Source: Lentilitoribacter sp. Alg239-R112
GTDB taxonomy: Bacteria; Pseudomonadota; Alphaproteobacteria; Rhizobiales; Rhizobiaceae
DNA length: 64,000 bases
Direction: 5' to 3'
Assembly: GCF_900537175.1 (NCBI RefSeq)
Contig: NZ_LS999833.1
Location: forward strand, 248,001-312,000
Part shown: positions 7,956 through 17,039 of the stretch, in pieces
Numbering within the stretch: position 1 is the first letter of the stretch
Layout: every line of letters begins with the position of its first letter
Program-made: the position numbers and the translations under genes
The notes under the pieces: generated by a model
What the model saw: only the letters and a program-made list of their open reading frames with translations
Told to the model about the DNA's origin: nothing
Database searches by the model: none

Positions 7956-10403
7956 ATGAAAACACAGGTGGAAGTCCTTGTCATTGGCGGCGGGATTGGT
8001 GGATGTTCTGCGCTTTATCACCTTACGCAGGAAGGTATAACTGATTGCGTGTTGTTAGAGCGTGATGAGCTGACTTCGGGCACCACATGGCATTCGGCGG
8101 CACAGGTGACAAATCTTGGTCCGAACCAGACAATGGTGGGGCTAAAAACGCACTCCATCAATCTGTATAAAGAGTTAGCTGATGATCCTGAATATCCCAT
8201 CAATTATCACCATGGCACGGGCGGCTTGCGCCTTGCATCCGAGCAATGGCATATGGATGGCTATCTGCATTTTCAGTCTATGGCCAAGGGCATGGGCGTG
8301 GAACTCGACATTCTTGATGCCGAAGAATGCAAGCGTCGCCACCCTCTTATTACAACTGATAACCTTTTGGGCGCCCTGTGGGACCCGCTGGATGGGGATA
8401 TCGACCCTGCGCAGCTTTGCCAGGCTCTGGCCAGACGCGCGCGGCTTGCGGGCGCACAAGTCTATCGCCATACCAGCGTGATAGGTCTGACCCAAAGACC
8501 CGACCACACATGGATTGTACGCACCAACAAGGGCGACATTCATGCCGAGAAAATCGTCAATGCGGGCGGGTATCGCTGCAATGAAATTGGCGCGATGATG
8601 GGGGTAGAACATCCCGTTGCCTCTATGGAACATCAATATATGCTCACCGAGGCCATTCCAGAAATTGAGGCTTTGGGTGATGATTTCCGCGTGCCACTTA
8701 TTCGTTGCCCGACCGATGATTTTTATCAGCGCGCCGAGAAAAAAGGCCTCCTGATTGGCTTTTACGAGCAGGATTGCAAAACATGGGGGCTGGATGGCAT
8801 TGATCCTGATTTTACCAATGCGCTTTGCCCGGATGATCTGGATCGTGTGGTGGATGTGATGGAAGGCGCCATTGCTCGCCTGCCATGCCTGGAAACAGCG
8901 GGCATTCACTCCATTATCAATGGGCCGATCACCTATACGCCCGATGGCCTGCCACTGGTGGGTCAAATTCCGGGCAAACGCAATGCCTACTGCATCACGG
9001 GCCTTCGCGCGGGCCTTGGCGAAGGTGGCGGACATGGCTGGCTTCTGGCGCAAATCATCGCCCACGGTGAGGCGTGCTATGATACATGGTGCATCGATCC
9101 GCGCCGCTTTACCCGCTATGCAGATGTGCCGCACACAGCGCTGAAAGCCATTGAAGATTATCAAAATGAATTCCGCTTTCATCGGCCGCACGAACACCTC
9201 CCTGCGGGGCGCATGGCCAAAACCACTGCGCTCTATGATGTGCTGAAAGCTGCGGGCGGCTCGTTCGCCCCCGTTAATGGCTGGGAAAGGTTGGATTACA
9301 TCAAACCTGATCCCGACTTTACCGAAGAGTTGTCATTCCATTTCAACAATGTGCATCCGCTTATCGCCCGCGAGGTTGCCATGGTGCAAAATGGCGTTGG
9401 CCTTTGCGAAGTCAACGGGTTCAACCGTTTTGAGATTACGAGTGCCACGGGCACAGAGGGTCAGAATGTGCATGATTGGCTCGATACAATCGTCTGTTCC
9501 CGCGTGCCGCGCAAGGTCGGCAAAGTTGGCCTCACCTATCTGCTTAATCATCATGGTATGGTCAAAGGCGAAGCAACATTAGCAAACTTGGACGAGAACA
9601 AAGTCTGGTATGGCTCAGCTGCGGCATCGGAGGCGCACGATATGGATTGGCTGACCGAGCATCTGCCCGATGATGGCTCTATCCAAATCAAAAGCCTAAC
9701 CAACGAATATACAATCCTAGTGCTAGCCGGTCCAAAATCGCGCGATGTTCTGCAAGCTGCTTTGCCAGATCATGACATTTCAGCAAAAGCCTTCAAGCCG
9801 CTTTGCGCGATGAAGGCAAATATCGCGGGCGTTGAGATCATTCTCATGTCTGTCAGCTTTTCGGGCGAGCTGGCCTATGAGGTCCACATTCCCAATGATG
9901 ATCTCGTGACCGTGCATGATGCGCTGATGGCAGCAGGCAAAGTTCATAATATCGGCTATTTCGGCATGCGGGCGGTTGAAAGCATGCGGCTGGAAATGGG
10001 CTATCTCCACTGGAAAGCCGATATTATCACCGAATATAATCCCTATGAGACAGGCGTTGGCTTTTTCACCAAGATAGATAAGGAAAGTGACTTCATCGGC
10101 AAATCTGCGCTTGAAAAAATGGTCGCCAAAGGCGCTGGAAAAACCACAGGCCGTAAGCTCGTGACACTGGAACTTAACAGCAAAACCACGCCAGCCCACC
10201 CGGGCGATTCCATCATGCAAAACGGCATAGTTGTCGGCACCATCACCTCCGCCGGATGGGGCCATCGCGCAAATAACGGTGCGGGCAAAAACCTCGCCTA
10301 TGCATTTGTAGATGTGGATGCGAAAGACGAGCTAACGGCGCTGGTGCTGGGGGGTGAGGTTGAGGCAACAATAATAGATTCAGCAATATATTCAGATGGT
10401 TAG
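7956..10403 (+). CDS. FAD oxidoreductase/GcvT protein, dimethylglycine/sarcosine dehydrogenase-like
   Basis: An 815-residue two-part enzyme. The N-terminal DAO domain opens with the FAD motif GGGIGG (residues 11-16). SGTTWHSAAQ follows, with His46 at the position that carries covalent flavin in dimethylglycine and sarcosine dehydrogenases. From about residue 430 onward there is a GcvT-like folate-binding region (ESMRLEMGYLHWKAD) and a GcvT C-terminal barrel. The family oxidatively demethylates methylated glycines and passes the one-carbon unit to tetrahydrofolate. The exact substrate cannot be read from sequence. CTGGAGG precedes the start. The LysR gene upstream is the likely regulator. Confidence 0.85.
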   Translation: MKTQVEVLVIGGGIGGCSALYHLTQEGITDCVLLERDELTSGTTWHSAAQVTNLGPNQTMVGLKTHSINLYKELADDPEYPINYHHGTGGLRLASEQWHMDGYLHFQSMAKGMGVELDILDAEECKRRHPLITTDNLLGALWDPLDGDIDPAQLCQALARRARLAGAQVYRHTSVIGLTQRPDHTWIVRTNKGDIHAEKIVNAGGYRCNEIGAMMGVEHPVASMEHQYMLTEAIPEIEALGDDFRVPLIRCPTDDFYQRAEKKGLLIGFYEQDCKTWGLDGIDPDFTNALCPDDLDRVVDVMEGAIARLPCLETAGIHSIINGPITYTPDGLPLVGQIPGKRNAYCITGLRAGLGEGGGHGWLLAQIIAHGEACYDTWCIDPRRFTRYADVPHTALKAIEDYQNEFRFHRPHEHLPAGRMAKTTALYDVLKAAGGSFAPVNGWERLDYIKPDPDFTEELSFHFNNVHPLIAREVAMVQNGVGLCEVNGFNRFEITSATGTEGQNVHDWLDTIVCSRVPRKVGKVGLTYLLNHHGMVKGEATLANLDENKVWYGSAAASEAHDMDWLTEHLPDDGSIQIKSLTNEYTILVLAGPKSRDVLQAALPDHDISAKAFKPLCAMKANIAGVEIILMSVSFSGELAYEVHIPNDDLVTVHDALMAAGKVHNIGYFGMRAVESMRLEMGYLHWKADIITEYNPYETGVGFFTKIDKESDFIGKSALEKMVAKGAGKTTGRKLVTLELNSKTTPAHPGDSIMQNGIVVGTITSAGWGHRANNGAGKNLAYAFVDVDAKDELTALVLGGEVEATIIDSAIYSDG

Positions 10404-10443
10404 AGTGAAATCATCGCCCGATAAGCACTTTTCATAAAACTGC

Positions 10444-12099
10444 TTATGGTCTAAGAATATTAAGATCTTTAAGATGTGACAGTACGGATGTATCCGAAAC
10501 CCGCGTGCCAGTCAGGTCAAGAAGTCGCATCGCCGTAAGATTTGAGAGCGGCGCGATATCTGAAACATTAGTGCCCATCAAATCGAGATGTTGCAACACT
10601 GCGAGATTTGAGAGCGGTGCGATATCAAAAACCCCTGTGACACCCAGATAGAGACTTTGCAGCGCTGTAAGATTTGAAAGTGGTGCGATATCCGAAACCC
10701 CTGTGGCACCCATATTAAGATACCGCAATAAAGTAAGATTTGAGAGCGGTGCGATATCCGAAACCTGTATACTACTAGTCAGATAGAGATGTTTCAACGC
10801 TGTTAGATTTGCCAGTGGCGTGATATCTGAAACCTGTGTACCACCCAAACCAAGATATACCAATGCTGTAAGACTTGATAGCGGTGCAATATCCATAACG
10901 CGTGTCTCACCCAAGCTAAGATATTCCAGTGCTGTTAGATTTGAGAGTGGTGCGACATCTAAAACCTGAGTGCCAGCCAAATTAAGCCCTCGCAACGCTG
11001 TAAGACTTGTAAGAGGCGCGATATCTGAAACCTGCGTGTCAGCTAGATAGAGATTACGCAAGTGACTAAGGTTAGAAAGTAAGGCAGCATCGGCAAATTC
11101 TTTTGGTGAGCCTGTGATACGTTCTAACTCCTCTTTGTCCAGGTGGTGATCATCATTGAATTTAAAATCCAACTCCGTCACAAAAGGTGCCCAACTATCC
11201 GGCACCATCTCGCCTCTCAACAAGCGATTGTAGACTTCCACATAATCAAAATCGTGGGGCTGCTCTCCTACCCCATCAACTTTAAAAATCACAACGATAT
11301 TAGTGAGCCTCTTGTTCACAACATTAAGTGATTTCACCAATTTTGGAAAATTGATTTCTAACAGCTCACCTACGCCGCTGCGAACTTCCTGCCCTGCTTG
11401 TGCAAGTTTTTCGCCATGCTTTGCGAGTTGGTTTTCCATCGCAGAAGCTGTGTTTTCAACACCATTGGATAGCCAATCTATCACCGTTGGGCGCGGGCGT
11501 TCGGTTTTGAGCGAAGCCTCGGCGGACTGGGCCTGAACGCCTGCATCACTCGCAAGCATTGCTTCGGTTTCAAACTCATTGCGGGTTTCATCATCAGCTT
11601 CTGCCAACATGGCATCGACATTTGCCACATCTTGAGAGGTTTGCGTGGTTGCTAGAATGGCAGCCTCTATCGCCTCGTCTGCCTTATCCGTCTCGGGCAA
11701 GTCTGGCGTCACATCCGTGTCGAGTTCCTCGCCAGATTCAAGCTTATATTGCTCAATAGCGGCTCGCACAGCAGCCATAAGCCCAACGAGCCGCAGGTCA
11801 AAATCACCATTACGCGGCACAAGCGGCTCTTCCTCGCCTTCATCATGGGCAGGAATGAACCGCTGGCGAACACGGTTTAGCTCGCTATCTGCTGCGCGTA
11901 ATGGAGCGATGGAGCCTTCTGCCGTGCCGGATGGCAAACGCGTTAGGGCCTTGCAAAACCCTTCGACCTGTTCGATCGGAAAACCATCTGGCAGCAAATT
12001 CACCTTACCAAGATGGTCAACCAAACCCGCCGCCGCGCGCGCAACTTCCTTTAGTTCGCGCATATATTCTTGGCTGGGGCGTTCATGGGATAGCGGCAT
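10444..12099 (-). CDS. Leucine-rich-repeat protein
   Basis: 551 residues. The C-terminal 205 residues are nine internalin-like 22-residue leucine-rich repeats of the form LSNLTALxxLxLxGTxVSDIAP plus a partial repeat; at DNA level these are 66-bp tandem repeats. The N-terminal 340 residues are polar and acidic with helical stretches and no family I can name; no signal peptide is seen, so the protein is probably cytoplasmic. GAGGAG precedes the ATG by nine bases. LRRs bind proteins. The gene follows an SMC-like ATPase gene on the same strand (148-bp gap), so the two may act together. Confidence 0.8.
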   Translation of the reverse strand: MPLSHERPSQEYMRELKEVARAAAGLVDHLGKVNLLPDGFPIEQVEGFCKALTRLPSGTAEGSIAPLRAADSELNRVRQRFIPAHDEGEEEPLVPRNGDFDLRLVGLMAAVRAAIEQYKLESGEELDTDVTPDLPETDKADEAIEAAILATTQTSQDVANVDAMLAEADDETRNEFETEAMLASDAGVQAQSAEASLKTERPRPTVIDWLSNGVENTASAMENQLAKHGEKLAQAGQEVRSGVGELLEINFPKLVKSLNVVNKRLTNIVVIFKVDGVGEQPHDFDYVEVYNRLLRGEMVPDSWAPFVTELDFKFNDDHHLDKEELERITGSPKEFADAALLSNLSHLRNLYLADTQVSDIAPLTSLTALRGLNLAGTQVLDVAPLSNLTALEYLSLGETRVMDIAPLSSLTALVYLGLGGTQVSDITPLANLTALKHLYLTSSIQVSDIAPLSNLTLLRYLNMGATGVSDIAPLSNLTALQSLYLGVTGVFDIAPLSNLAVLQHLDLMGTNVSDIAPLSNLTAMRLLDLTGTRVSDTSVLSHLKDLNILRP

Positions 12100-12247
12100 T
12101 AAGAAAAACTCCTCAATGCGAACTTAATCACACCGCCCATAAGCTGCAAGCGCTATCCGCACACATATTACGAGTATACAACTATTATCAGGTTATCAGC
12201 TCAAATTCTTCACAGCACCTTCCCTGAGGAACGAATAGATTTAAAAA

Positions 12248-13405
12248 TCAGCGTTTTTGCCAGTTCCAGCTTTGGTCGGGCACATCGGAGATTATGGTTT
12301 CGCCCAGCTGTTTTTTGAGTTCATAATTTGCCGAATTGGGCGCCATGGCTAACTCGTCTACAAATGAGCCAGCGTGGGAAACTACAATGATTTGCGTTGT
12401 TTGTGCAACGGATTTTATCAGCCTTGCAAGGGCTGGCAGCAAGCTTGGGTGAAGGCTTGTTTCCGGCTCATTCAGCACCAAAAGCGGCGGCGGGCGCGGC
12501 GTCATTAAAGCGGCAACAAGCAGCAGATACCGCAATGTGCCATCTGATAATTCCGATGTGCGCAGCGGGCGCAACAGGCCCTTTTGCTGCATCACCACCT
12601 CAAACATGGTGTCCTTTACATCCACCTTTATGGATGAACCGGGGAATGCATCTTCAATTGCATCATCAAACGCCTCTGGGTCGCCTATCTCCTTGATGGT
12701 TTGAACTGCGGCTGCAAGATCAGATCCATCGGAGGCGAGCGAGACAGTTCTCGTTCCCACTTGCGGCATGCGCGCTTTAGATGCCTGATCGGTTCTAAAA
12801 TGATCATAAAACCGCCAGTTGCGCATTCTCTCTCGCAGCAACAAAATTTCGCTGGCCTGCTTGGGGTCACCCGCATGGGTCATCATGCTATCAAAGCTCG
12901 GCAGCGTCGTGAGCACATGTTGCCTTGCCCCATCTTCCTGCATGACTTGAACACCGGGACCGGCGCGCGATGCAATCACATTATGGCGCTTGAGAACCTC
13001 ACCAATCCACATCGCTTCAGACTTTATTTCCGGATCAAGATTGAACATTGATCGGCCATCAGATTTTGGCAACCCAAGGTCAATCGCATAGCCATAATCT
13101 TCAGATGCAAAGCCAAGTTTCAAGCTCACAGGTTCGCGCCGTACCGTGCCTTCAATCGGGTGCTGGCCGGATTTCATAGATCGGGAAAATTTCTCAGGCC
13201 CAGCCCATAACGTGGAGGGTATCCCCCCTTCCAGCGCTAATGATCGGACTACATTCCCCTGCGCCACATCGGCCAGAAGACGAATGGATTTATAGATACT
13301 CGATTTTCCCGTTCCGTTTGCTCCGGTTATAATCGTGAGCTTATCGAGCGGGATAATGATCTTTCGTAAAGACCGGTATCCAGATACGGCTAATGTCAGA
13401 ATCAT
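12248..13405 (-). CDS. RecF/SMC-like AAA ATPase (COG4637-like)
   Basis: 385 residues. Walker A is GANGTGKSS (residues 28-36). An ABC-type signature lies in TSELSDGTLRYLLL, Walker B and D-loop in PLLVLNEPETSLHPSLL, and a switch His in IIVVSHAG. The protein therefore has a complete ABC/SMC ATPase head without long coiled-coil arms. Such stand-alone predicted ATPases are widespread; related ones occur in OLD-type or other phage-defence sets, but no nuclease domain is fused here. The LRR gene follows downstream. The function is not assignable. Confidence 0.8.
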   Translation of the reverse strand: MILTLAVSGYRSLRKIIIPLDKLTIITGANGTGKSSIYKSIRLLADVAQGNVVRSLALEGGIPSTLWAGPEKFSRSMKSGQHPIEGTVRREPVSLKLGFASEDYGYAIDLGLPKSDGRSMFNLDPEIKSEAMWIGEVLKRHNVIASRAGPGVQVMQEDGARQHVLTTLPSFDSMMTHAGDPKQASEILLLRERMRNWRFYDHFRTDQASKARMPQVGTRTVSLASDGSDLAAAVQTIKEIGDPEAFDDAIEDAFPGSSIKVDVKDTMFEVVMQQKGLLRPLRTSELSDGTLRYLLLVAALMTPRPPPLLVLNEPETSLHPSLLPALARLIKSVAQTTQIIVVSHAGSFVDELAMAPNSANYELKKQLGETIISDVPDQSWNWQKR

Positions 13406-13510
13406 CTTGGTCGTGCAACTTTGGTTTCCTGCAAATATACTACATGATAGTTCGTCGATTTGACCAGATTATCCCGGTATAGTTTTTTAAATTTTCTTAT
13501 GAAAAAGGCT

Positions 13511-14095
13511 CTAAATACGTATGATTTTAATGTCAGAGGCAGCATCATTTTCAAACGTTACACGAAACCCTTCGCAATAGGCAAAAACGTTGCCCCAATT
13601 CTTTGCGTGCAACTCCGGCTTTGGTTCATCCAAAATAAGCCCAAGTAGCATCAGCTCCATGATGCCGCCATGAGAGATAACTAGCGCTGATTGACCATCC
13701 TCTATGTCATCGGCGATCTCGTGCAAAATCATGGCCTGCGCACGCGCATATCGGGCAACATCTGTGTGCTTTTGGCAAGCCTTTAACATTGCCTTGATTG
13801 GTTTTGGCCAACGGCTTTTTATAAAGATATCTTCAGGAAAACAGGCCAGCCGCTTGTCAAGCACATCCACTTCAAACCCCATGCAAAGCGAGGTTTCGAT
13901 GGCACGAGATTTTTGGCTGGTCCAAACACCTTTAAAGAGAGCGGTATTGGTTAGTTTTTCGTCATCAGGATGTGTGAAGCCGGCGCCAACCTTTCTCGCC
14001 AGTTCAATTCCCTCTTTTGAGAGGTGTTTGCTTATTTTTCCTTGGAGATGTTTATGCCGCATCGCATGGCGGCGAACTTCAACATATTTTACCAT
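13511..14095 (-). CDS. Histidine phosphatase family protein
   Basis: 194 residues. The phosphatase RH motif is near the N-terminus (EVRRHAMRHK, with His10 as phospho-acceptor). A second His lies in LVISHGGIMELMLLG, the conserved late motif of the phosphoglycerate mutase/SixA superfamily. The small size and lack of a long insert argue against a glycolytic mutase. The substrate is unknown. It lies upstream of the ATPase gene on the same strand, with about 105 bp between them. Confidence 0.75.
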   Translation of the reverse strand: MVKYVEVRRHAMRHKHLQGKISKHLSKEGIELARKVGAGFTHPDDEKLTNTALFKGVWTSQKSRAIETSLCMGFEVDVLDKRLACFPEDIFIKSRWPKPIKAMLKACQKHTDVARYARAQAMILHEIADDIEDGQSALVISHGGIMELMLLGLILDEPKPELHAKNWGNVFAYCEGFRVTFENDAASDIKIIRI

Positions 14096-14160
14096 TGCTC
14101 ATCCAACTTATCGAACTAGCCAAACAATAGTTCAAAGCCTGCGAGCGTGCAATCAAGGCA

Positions 14161-14188
14161 AAACCAAGCACCTAAGGGCACTTGGTTT
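14161..14188 (-). terminator. Terminator-like hairpin downstream of phoX
   Basis: AAACCAAG (14161-14168) pairs with CTTGGTTT (14181-14188). On the minus strand the stem is followed by TTTTGCC, just after the PhoX stop. On the plus strand it is followed by CGCATTTTT, so it may work in both directions. Confidence 0.55.
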
Positions 14189-14207
14189 CGCATTTTTGAT
14201 GGGCGTC

Positions 14208-16109
14208 TTAACCGACGAGGCCACCATCTTCGCGCGTGACTGCAATAACTGCTGAACGTGGCACTGCATCACCGCCTTCAGGCCAATGGCTGTTGCCTTT
14301 TTCGCCCGGATGCTGAATGCCAACAAACATTGTACGACGATCCGGAGACCATGTTAGGCCCGTTACTTCGCACTCATTTGGACCGACAAGAAAGCGGCGG
14401 ATTTCACCAGTGACCGGATCACCAGCAAGCATCTGGTTATTGCCTTGTCCTGCAAAGTTCTCTTCATTTTTGTAGTTTCCATCTGTTTGGATCCACAAAA
14501 GACCATTTGAATCAAACTTCAAACCATCTGGCGAGTTGAACATATTGTCTGCATTGATGTTTGATGAACCACCAAATGCATCATTATGCACAGTCGGATT
14601 ACCAGCAAGGCAATATAGATCCCAAGCAAACGTATCTGCGGTATGGTCAGCGCCCGCCGGTTTCCAACGAACGATCTGGCCATAAGGGTTGCCTTCGCGC
14701 GGGTTTGGACCTTCAACATGGGTCAGATCGCCCCCAGCATTAGGTTTGATGCCACGGTTCTTGTTGTTTGTTAAAGCGCAATAAACCTCAGATGCGTTGG
14801 GGTTAGACGTCACCCACTCCGGACGGTCCATTGTCGTTGCGCCAACCTTGGACGCAGCAATACGTGTATGAACACAGAGTTCAGCTTTTGTCATGCCCGT
14901 TGCATCTTCTGACAGTTCCAGCCATTTGCCTGAACCTGCCGGATCAAACTTTGCCGCGTAAAGCGTTCCATTTTCCATAAGATCGTCAGTATCTGCACCT
15001 GGCGCATAAACGCCATCAGATACATAACGATAGAGGAATTCACCACGCTCATCATCACCCATATAGATGACGATACGACCGTCATTATTAACAACAGCCT
15101 CAGCATTTTCATGCTTGAAACGGCCCAGTGCAGTCCGCTTTTTCGGTACCGAATTTGGATCGCGTGGATCAATTTCAACAACATAGCCAGCGCGATTTGG
15201 CTCATTCGGGTTCATCTCAACATTGAAACGATCATCGATCTTTGCCCAGCCGTAACCCCAATCTTTAGCAGATATGCCATAACGTTTCAGCTCAGCAGAG
15301 ACTTTATGCTCTTCATCTGTTGCAGAAAAATAGCCGTTAAAGTTTTCTTCGCAGGCAAGATAAGTCCCCCAAGGTGTGGAACCATTACCACAATTGTTCC
15401 AAGTGCCAAGAGATAGGGTTCCCGTCGGGTCGGCCTTTGTTTTCAAAAGATCATGACCGGCGGCAGGACCTGTTAGCTCCATTTCACTATCGGGTGTAAT
15501 GCGGCGATTGTAAGGACTGTCTTTTACAATATTCCAACCATTTTCGCCTTGAGCGATTTCAACAACAGTCAAACCGTGCGCCATTTTACCTTTAGCAATG
15601 TCGTCATCGGAGACAGCTTTACCATCAGGATTGTTGCCCCAGATGATAGAGCGGTTTGTATATTCATTATTAGCAACATAAATCAGCTTATCACCGTGGG
15701 CATAAACTTCCATACCATCAATATTATCGCCAAATGAACGTGCCTGACTTTCAGCTGTGCCACGTGTTGCGTGATCAAATTCAGGAACACCTGAAAAAAG
15801 TGGATCACCCCAGCGCACAACAACTTCGGACTTGTAACCTGGTGCGAGTTTAATTGTGTCATCAACACTTGTTGTGATTTGCTCAAAGGCAAACCGGTCT
15901 TCAGCAGCCGCAGCTTCACCTACAAAACTGCTGTTCATGACGGCGAAGCTACCAAAAGCTAAAACACCACCCAAGAAACCGCGACGGCTGATAGATTCTT
16001 CTACTACACGATCAAAGTCTGTGACTTCAGCTGAAGGATTAATCATTTCGTCGAAATCATCAAATGTGACTTCATTTTCGATTTCCAAATTCTCTATTTT
16101 CTCGCTCAC
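14208..16109 (-). CDS. phoX: PhoX-family alkaline phosphatase, Tat-exported
   Basis: From the GTG at 16109 the protein has 633 residues. A twin-arginine signal (SISRRGFLGGVLAFGSFAV, ending AAAAED) is followed by the DUF839/PhoX body (GTWNNCGNGSTPWGTYLACEENF; LWIQTDGN; NECEVTGLTWSPDRRTMFVGIQHPGE). PhoX enzymes are calcium/iron-dependent periplasmic phosphomonoesterases induced by phosphate limitation. AAGGAG at 16119-16124 precedes the GTG by nine bases. The frame also extends upstream to an ATG at 16229, adding 40 residues with CDQCLNCGNC. A Pho box-like site lies upstream at 16292-16309. Confidence 0.85.
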   Translation of the reverse strand: MSEKIENLEIENEVTFDDFDEMINPSAEVTDFDRVVEESISRRGFLGGVLAFGSFAVMNSSFVGEAAAAEDRFAFEQITTSVDDTIKLAPGYKSEVVVRWGDPLFSGVPEFDHATRGTAESQARSFGDNIDGMEVYAHGDKLIYVANNEYTNRSIIWGNNPDGKAVSDDDIAKGKMAHGLTVVEIAQGENGWNIVKDSPYNRRITPDSEMELTGPAAGHDLLKTKADPTGTLSLGTWNNCGNGSTPWGTYLACEENFNGYFSATDEEHKVSAELKRYGISAKDWGYGWAKIDDRFNVEMNPNEPNRAGYVVEIDPRDPNSVPKKRTALGRFKHENAEAVVNNDGRIVIYMGDDERGEFLYRYVSDGVYAPGADTDDLMENGTLYAAKFDPAGSGKWLELSEDATGMTKAELCVHTRIAASKVGATTMDRPEWVTSNPNASEVYCALTNNKNRGIKPNAGGDLTHVEGPNPREGNPYGQIVRWKPAGADHTADTFAWDLYCLAGNPTVHNDAFGGSSNINADNMFNSPDGLKFDSNGLLWIQTDGNYKNEENFAGQGNNQMLAGDPVTGEIRRFLVGPNECEVTGLTWSPDRRTMFVGIQHPGEKGNSHWPEGGDAVPRSAVIAVTREDGGLVG

Positions 16110-16291
16110 GGGAAAATTCTCCTTAAGGTTTAGTGATTTTTGCATGTCATGCGTTGCGATTAATTCTTCGGGAATTTCCTCCAATTGGCGGCAGTTTCCA
16201 CAGTTTAAACATTGATCACATTTGGGCATAAAGACATCTCTCTTTCGTCTTTTTAGACGCGGAGATAGAAGCTGTTTTTTACTGCATCATG

Positions 16292-16309
16292 ATGTCAAGC
16301 TTGTGACAA
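16292..16309 (-). promoter_or_regulatory. Pho box-like site upstream of phoX
   Basis: Read on the minus strand this is TTGTCAC-AAGC-TTGACAT: two 7-bp repeats separated by 4 bp, the layout of a PhoB binding site (CTGTCAT-type repeats). It lies about 60-80 bases upstream of the 16229 start. PhoX genes are classic Pho regulon members, so phosphate control is likely. Two bases depart from consensus. Confidence 0.6.
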
Positions 16310-16483
16310 ATTGACGAAACTTTGCATAATCGATGAGAAGGCAATGAGTTAACAATCTCAGAATACATAAAAGGCCTTGCGGGTTTCAATACCAATGCGG
16401 GTCAAATATTGTTTCACTCCTGCCCTTCTATGAAGATAACTTTACCGCAATTAAGACTTAAAAGAATATTTTCCTATTTTTGA

Positions 16484-16512
16484 TTGACAAATATACGTAT
16501 ACGTATGATTAT
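16484..16512 (+). promoter_or_regulatory. Promoter with TATACGTAT operator in the spacer
   Basis: TTGACA (16484-16489) is followed 17 bp later by GATTAT (16507-16512). The palindrome ATACGTATACGTAT (16493-16506) fills the spacer, so a bound repressor would block RNA polymerase. The half-site TACGTAT/TATACGT matches the repeats beside the S24 repressor at 531-600, which suggests the same or a related regulator. Confidence 0.55.
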
Positions 16513-16518
16513 TTTCCT

Positions 16519-16608
16519 ATGGATGGAGCGGTTCGCAAAAAAGGTTATGCGTCTTTGTGCATCGCTCTATCCGTGTCGTTTCGAGTTTATATACGGGATT
16601 TGTTATGA
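16519..16608 (+). CDS. Putative 29-aa leader peptide overlapping the next gene
   Basis: An ATG at 16519, right after the operator-containing promoter, opens a 29-codon frame (MDGAVRKKGYASLCIALSVS then FRVYIRDLL). It ends in TGA within the ATGA of the next gene's start (16605-16608). The basic head and hydrophobic centre could be a translational-coupling leader or a small membrane peptide. No good ribosome binding site is visible and it could be leaderless. This is an inference from layout. Confidence 0.3.
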   Translation: MDGAVRKKGYASLCIALSVSFRVYIRDLL

Positions 16609-17039
16609 GTTTATCGCGCCGACCTTTACCGCCCCTTTCTGGATCACCTTTGTTGCCCATCATAAAACCTCGCCCCTTTTGCGGTGCGGATGAGTTTTTA
16701 TTGTTTGTTGATCAATTTGATTGCCAGTTCACCCATGAGGCCGAGCTAAGACCCATGTCGCTGGATGAAGCTGTGTGCGAGTGTGAGGACACGACAATCA
16801 GCATTATCCGAATGGACCAAAGCAACTGGCGTGGAGAGGATGTGAGTGACGATTTGGCCACAGAGTGGCTCAATATCCACGAACCCGATGCAGAGGCGGA
16901 AAGCACCCTGCCCGACTTTGTGCGCAACAGCGAGGCCTGGCTTGATTATCTGGACGATTATGATGCACAAAATGGTGTTAAGGCCATCGATGAACAGTTG
17001 GATGATTTTGACTTGGGAGTTGGCCGCTATGCCTCTTGA
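16605..17039 (+). CDS. Acidic protein of unknown function
   Basis: 144 residues, very acidic from about residue 30 (EAELRPMSLDEAVCECEDTT; EHPDAEAE-type stretches; LDYLDDYDAQNG; DEQLDDFDLGVG). The N-terminus is Pro/Arg-rich and basic (MSLSRRPLPPLSG). I recognise no domain. The ATG at 16605 overlaps the leader peptide stop; an in-frame GTG at 16557 is the alternative. The next small membrane gene overlaps its 3' end by 11 bases, so the set is likely one operon under the TATACGTAT operator. Strong negative charge can suggest DNA mimicry or protein binding, but that is speculation. Confidence 0.6.
   Translation: MSLSRRPLPPLSGSPLLPIIKPRPFCGADEFLLFVDQFDCQFTHEAELRPMSLDEAVCECEDTTISIIRMDQSNWRGEDVSDDLATEWLNIHEPDAEAESTLPDFVRNSEAWLDYLDDYDAQNGVKAIDEQLDDFDLGVGRYAS

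Noticed and set aside
8175..9197. 340-codon minus-strand open frame
   Set aside because: It lies inside the FAD oxidoreductase gene on the other strand. The sense frame has clear FAD motifs, and the antisense product has no family features.
11645..12127. 160-codon plus-strand frame opposite the LRR gene
   Set aside because: It is antisense to the N-terminal half of the LRR protein, with low-complexity Ser/Arg composition.
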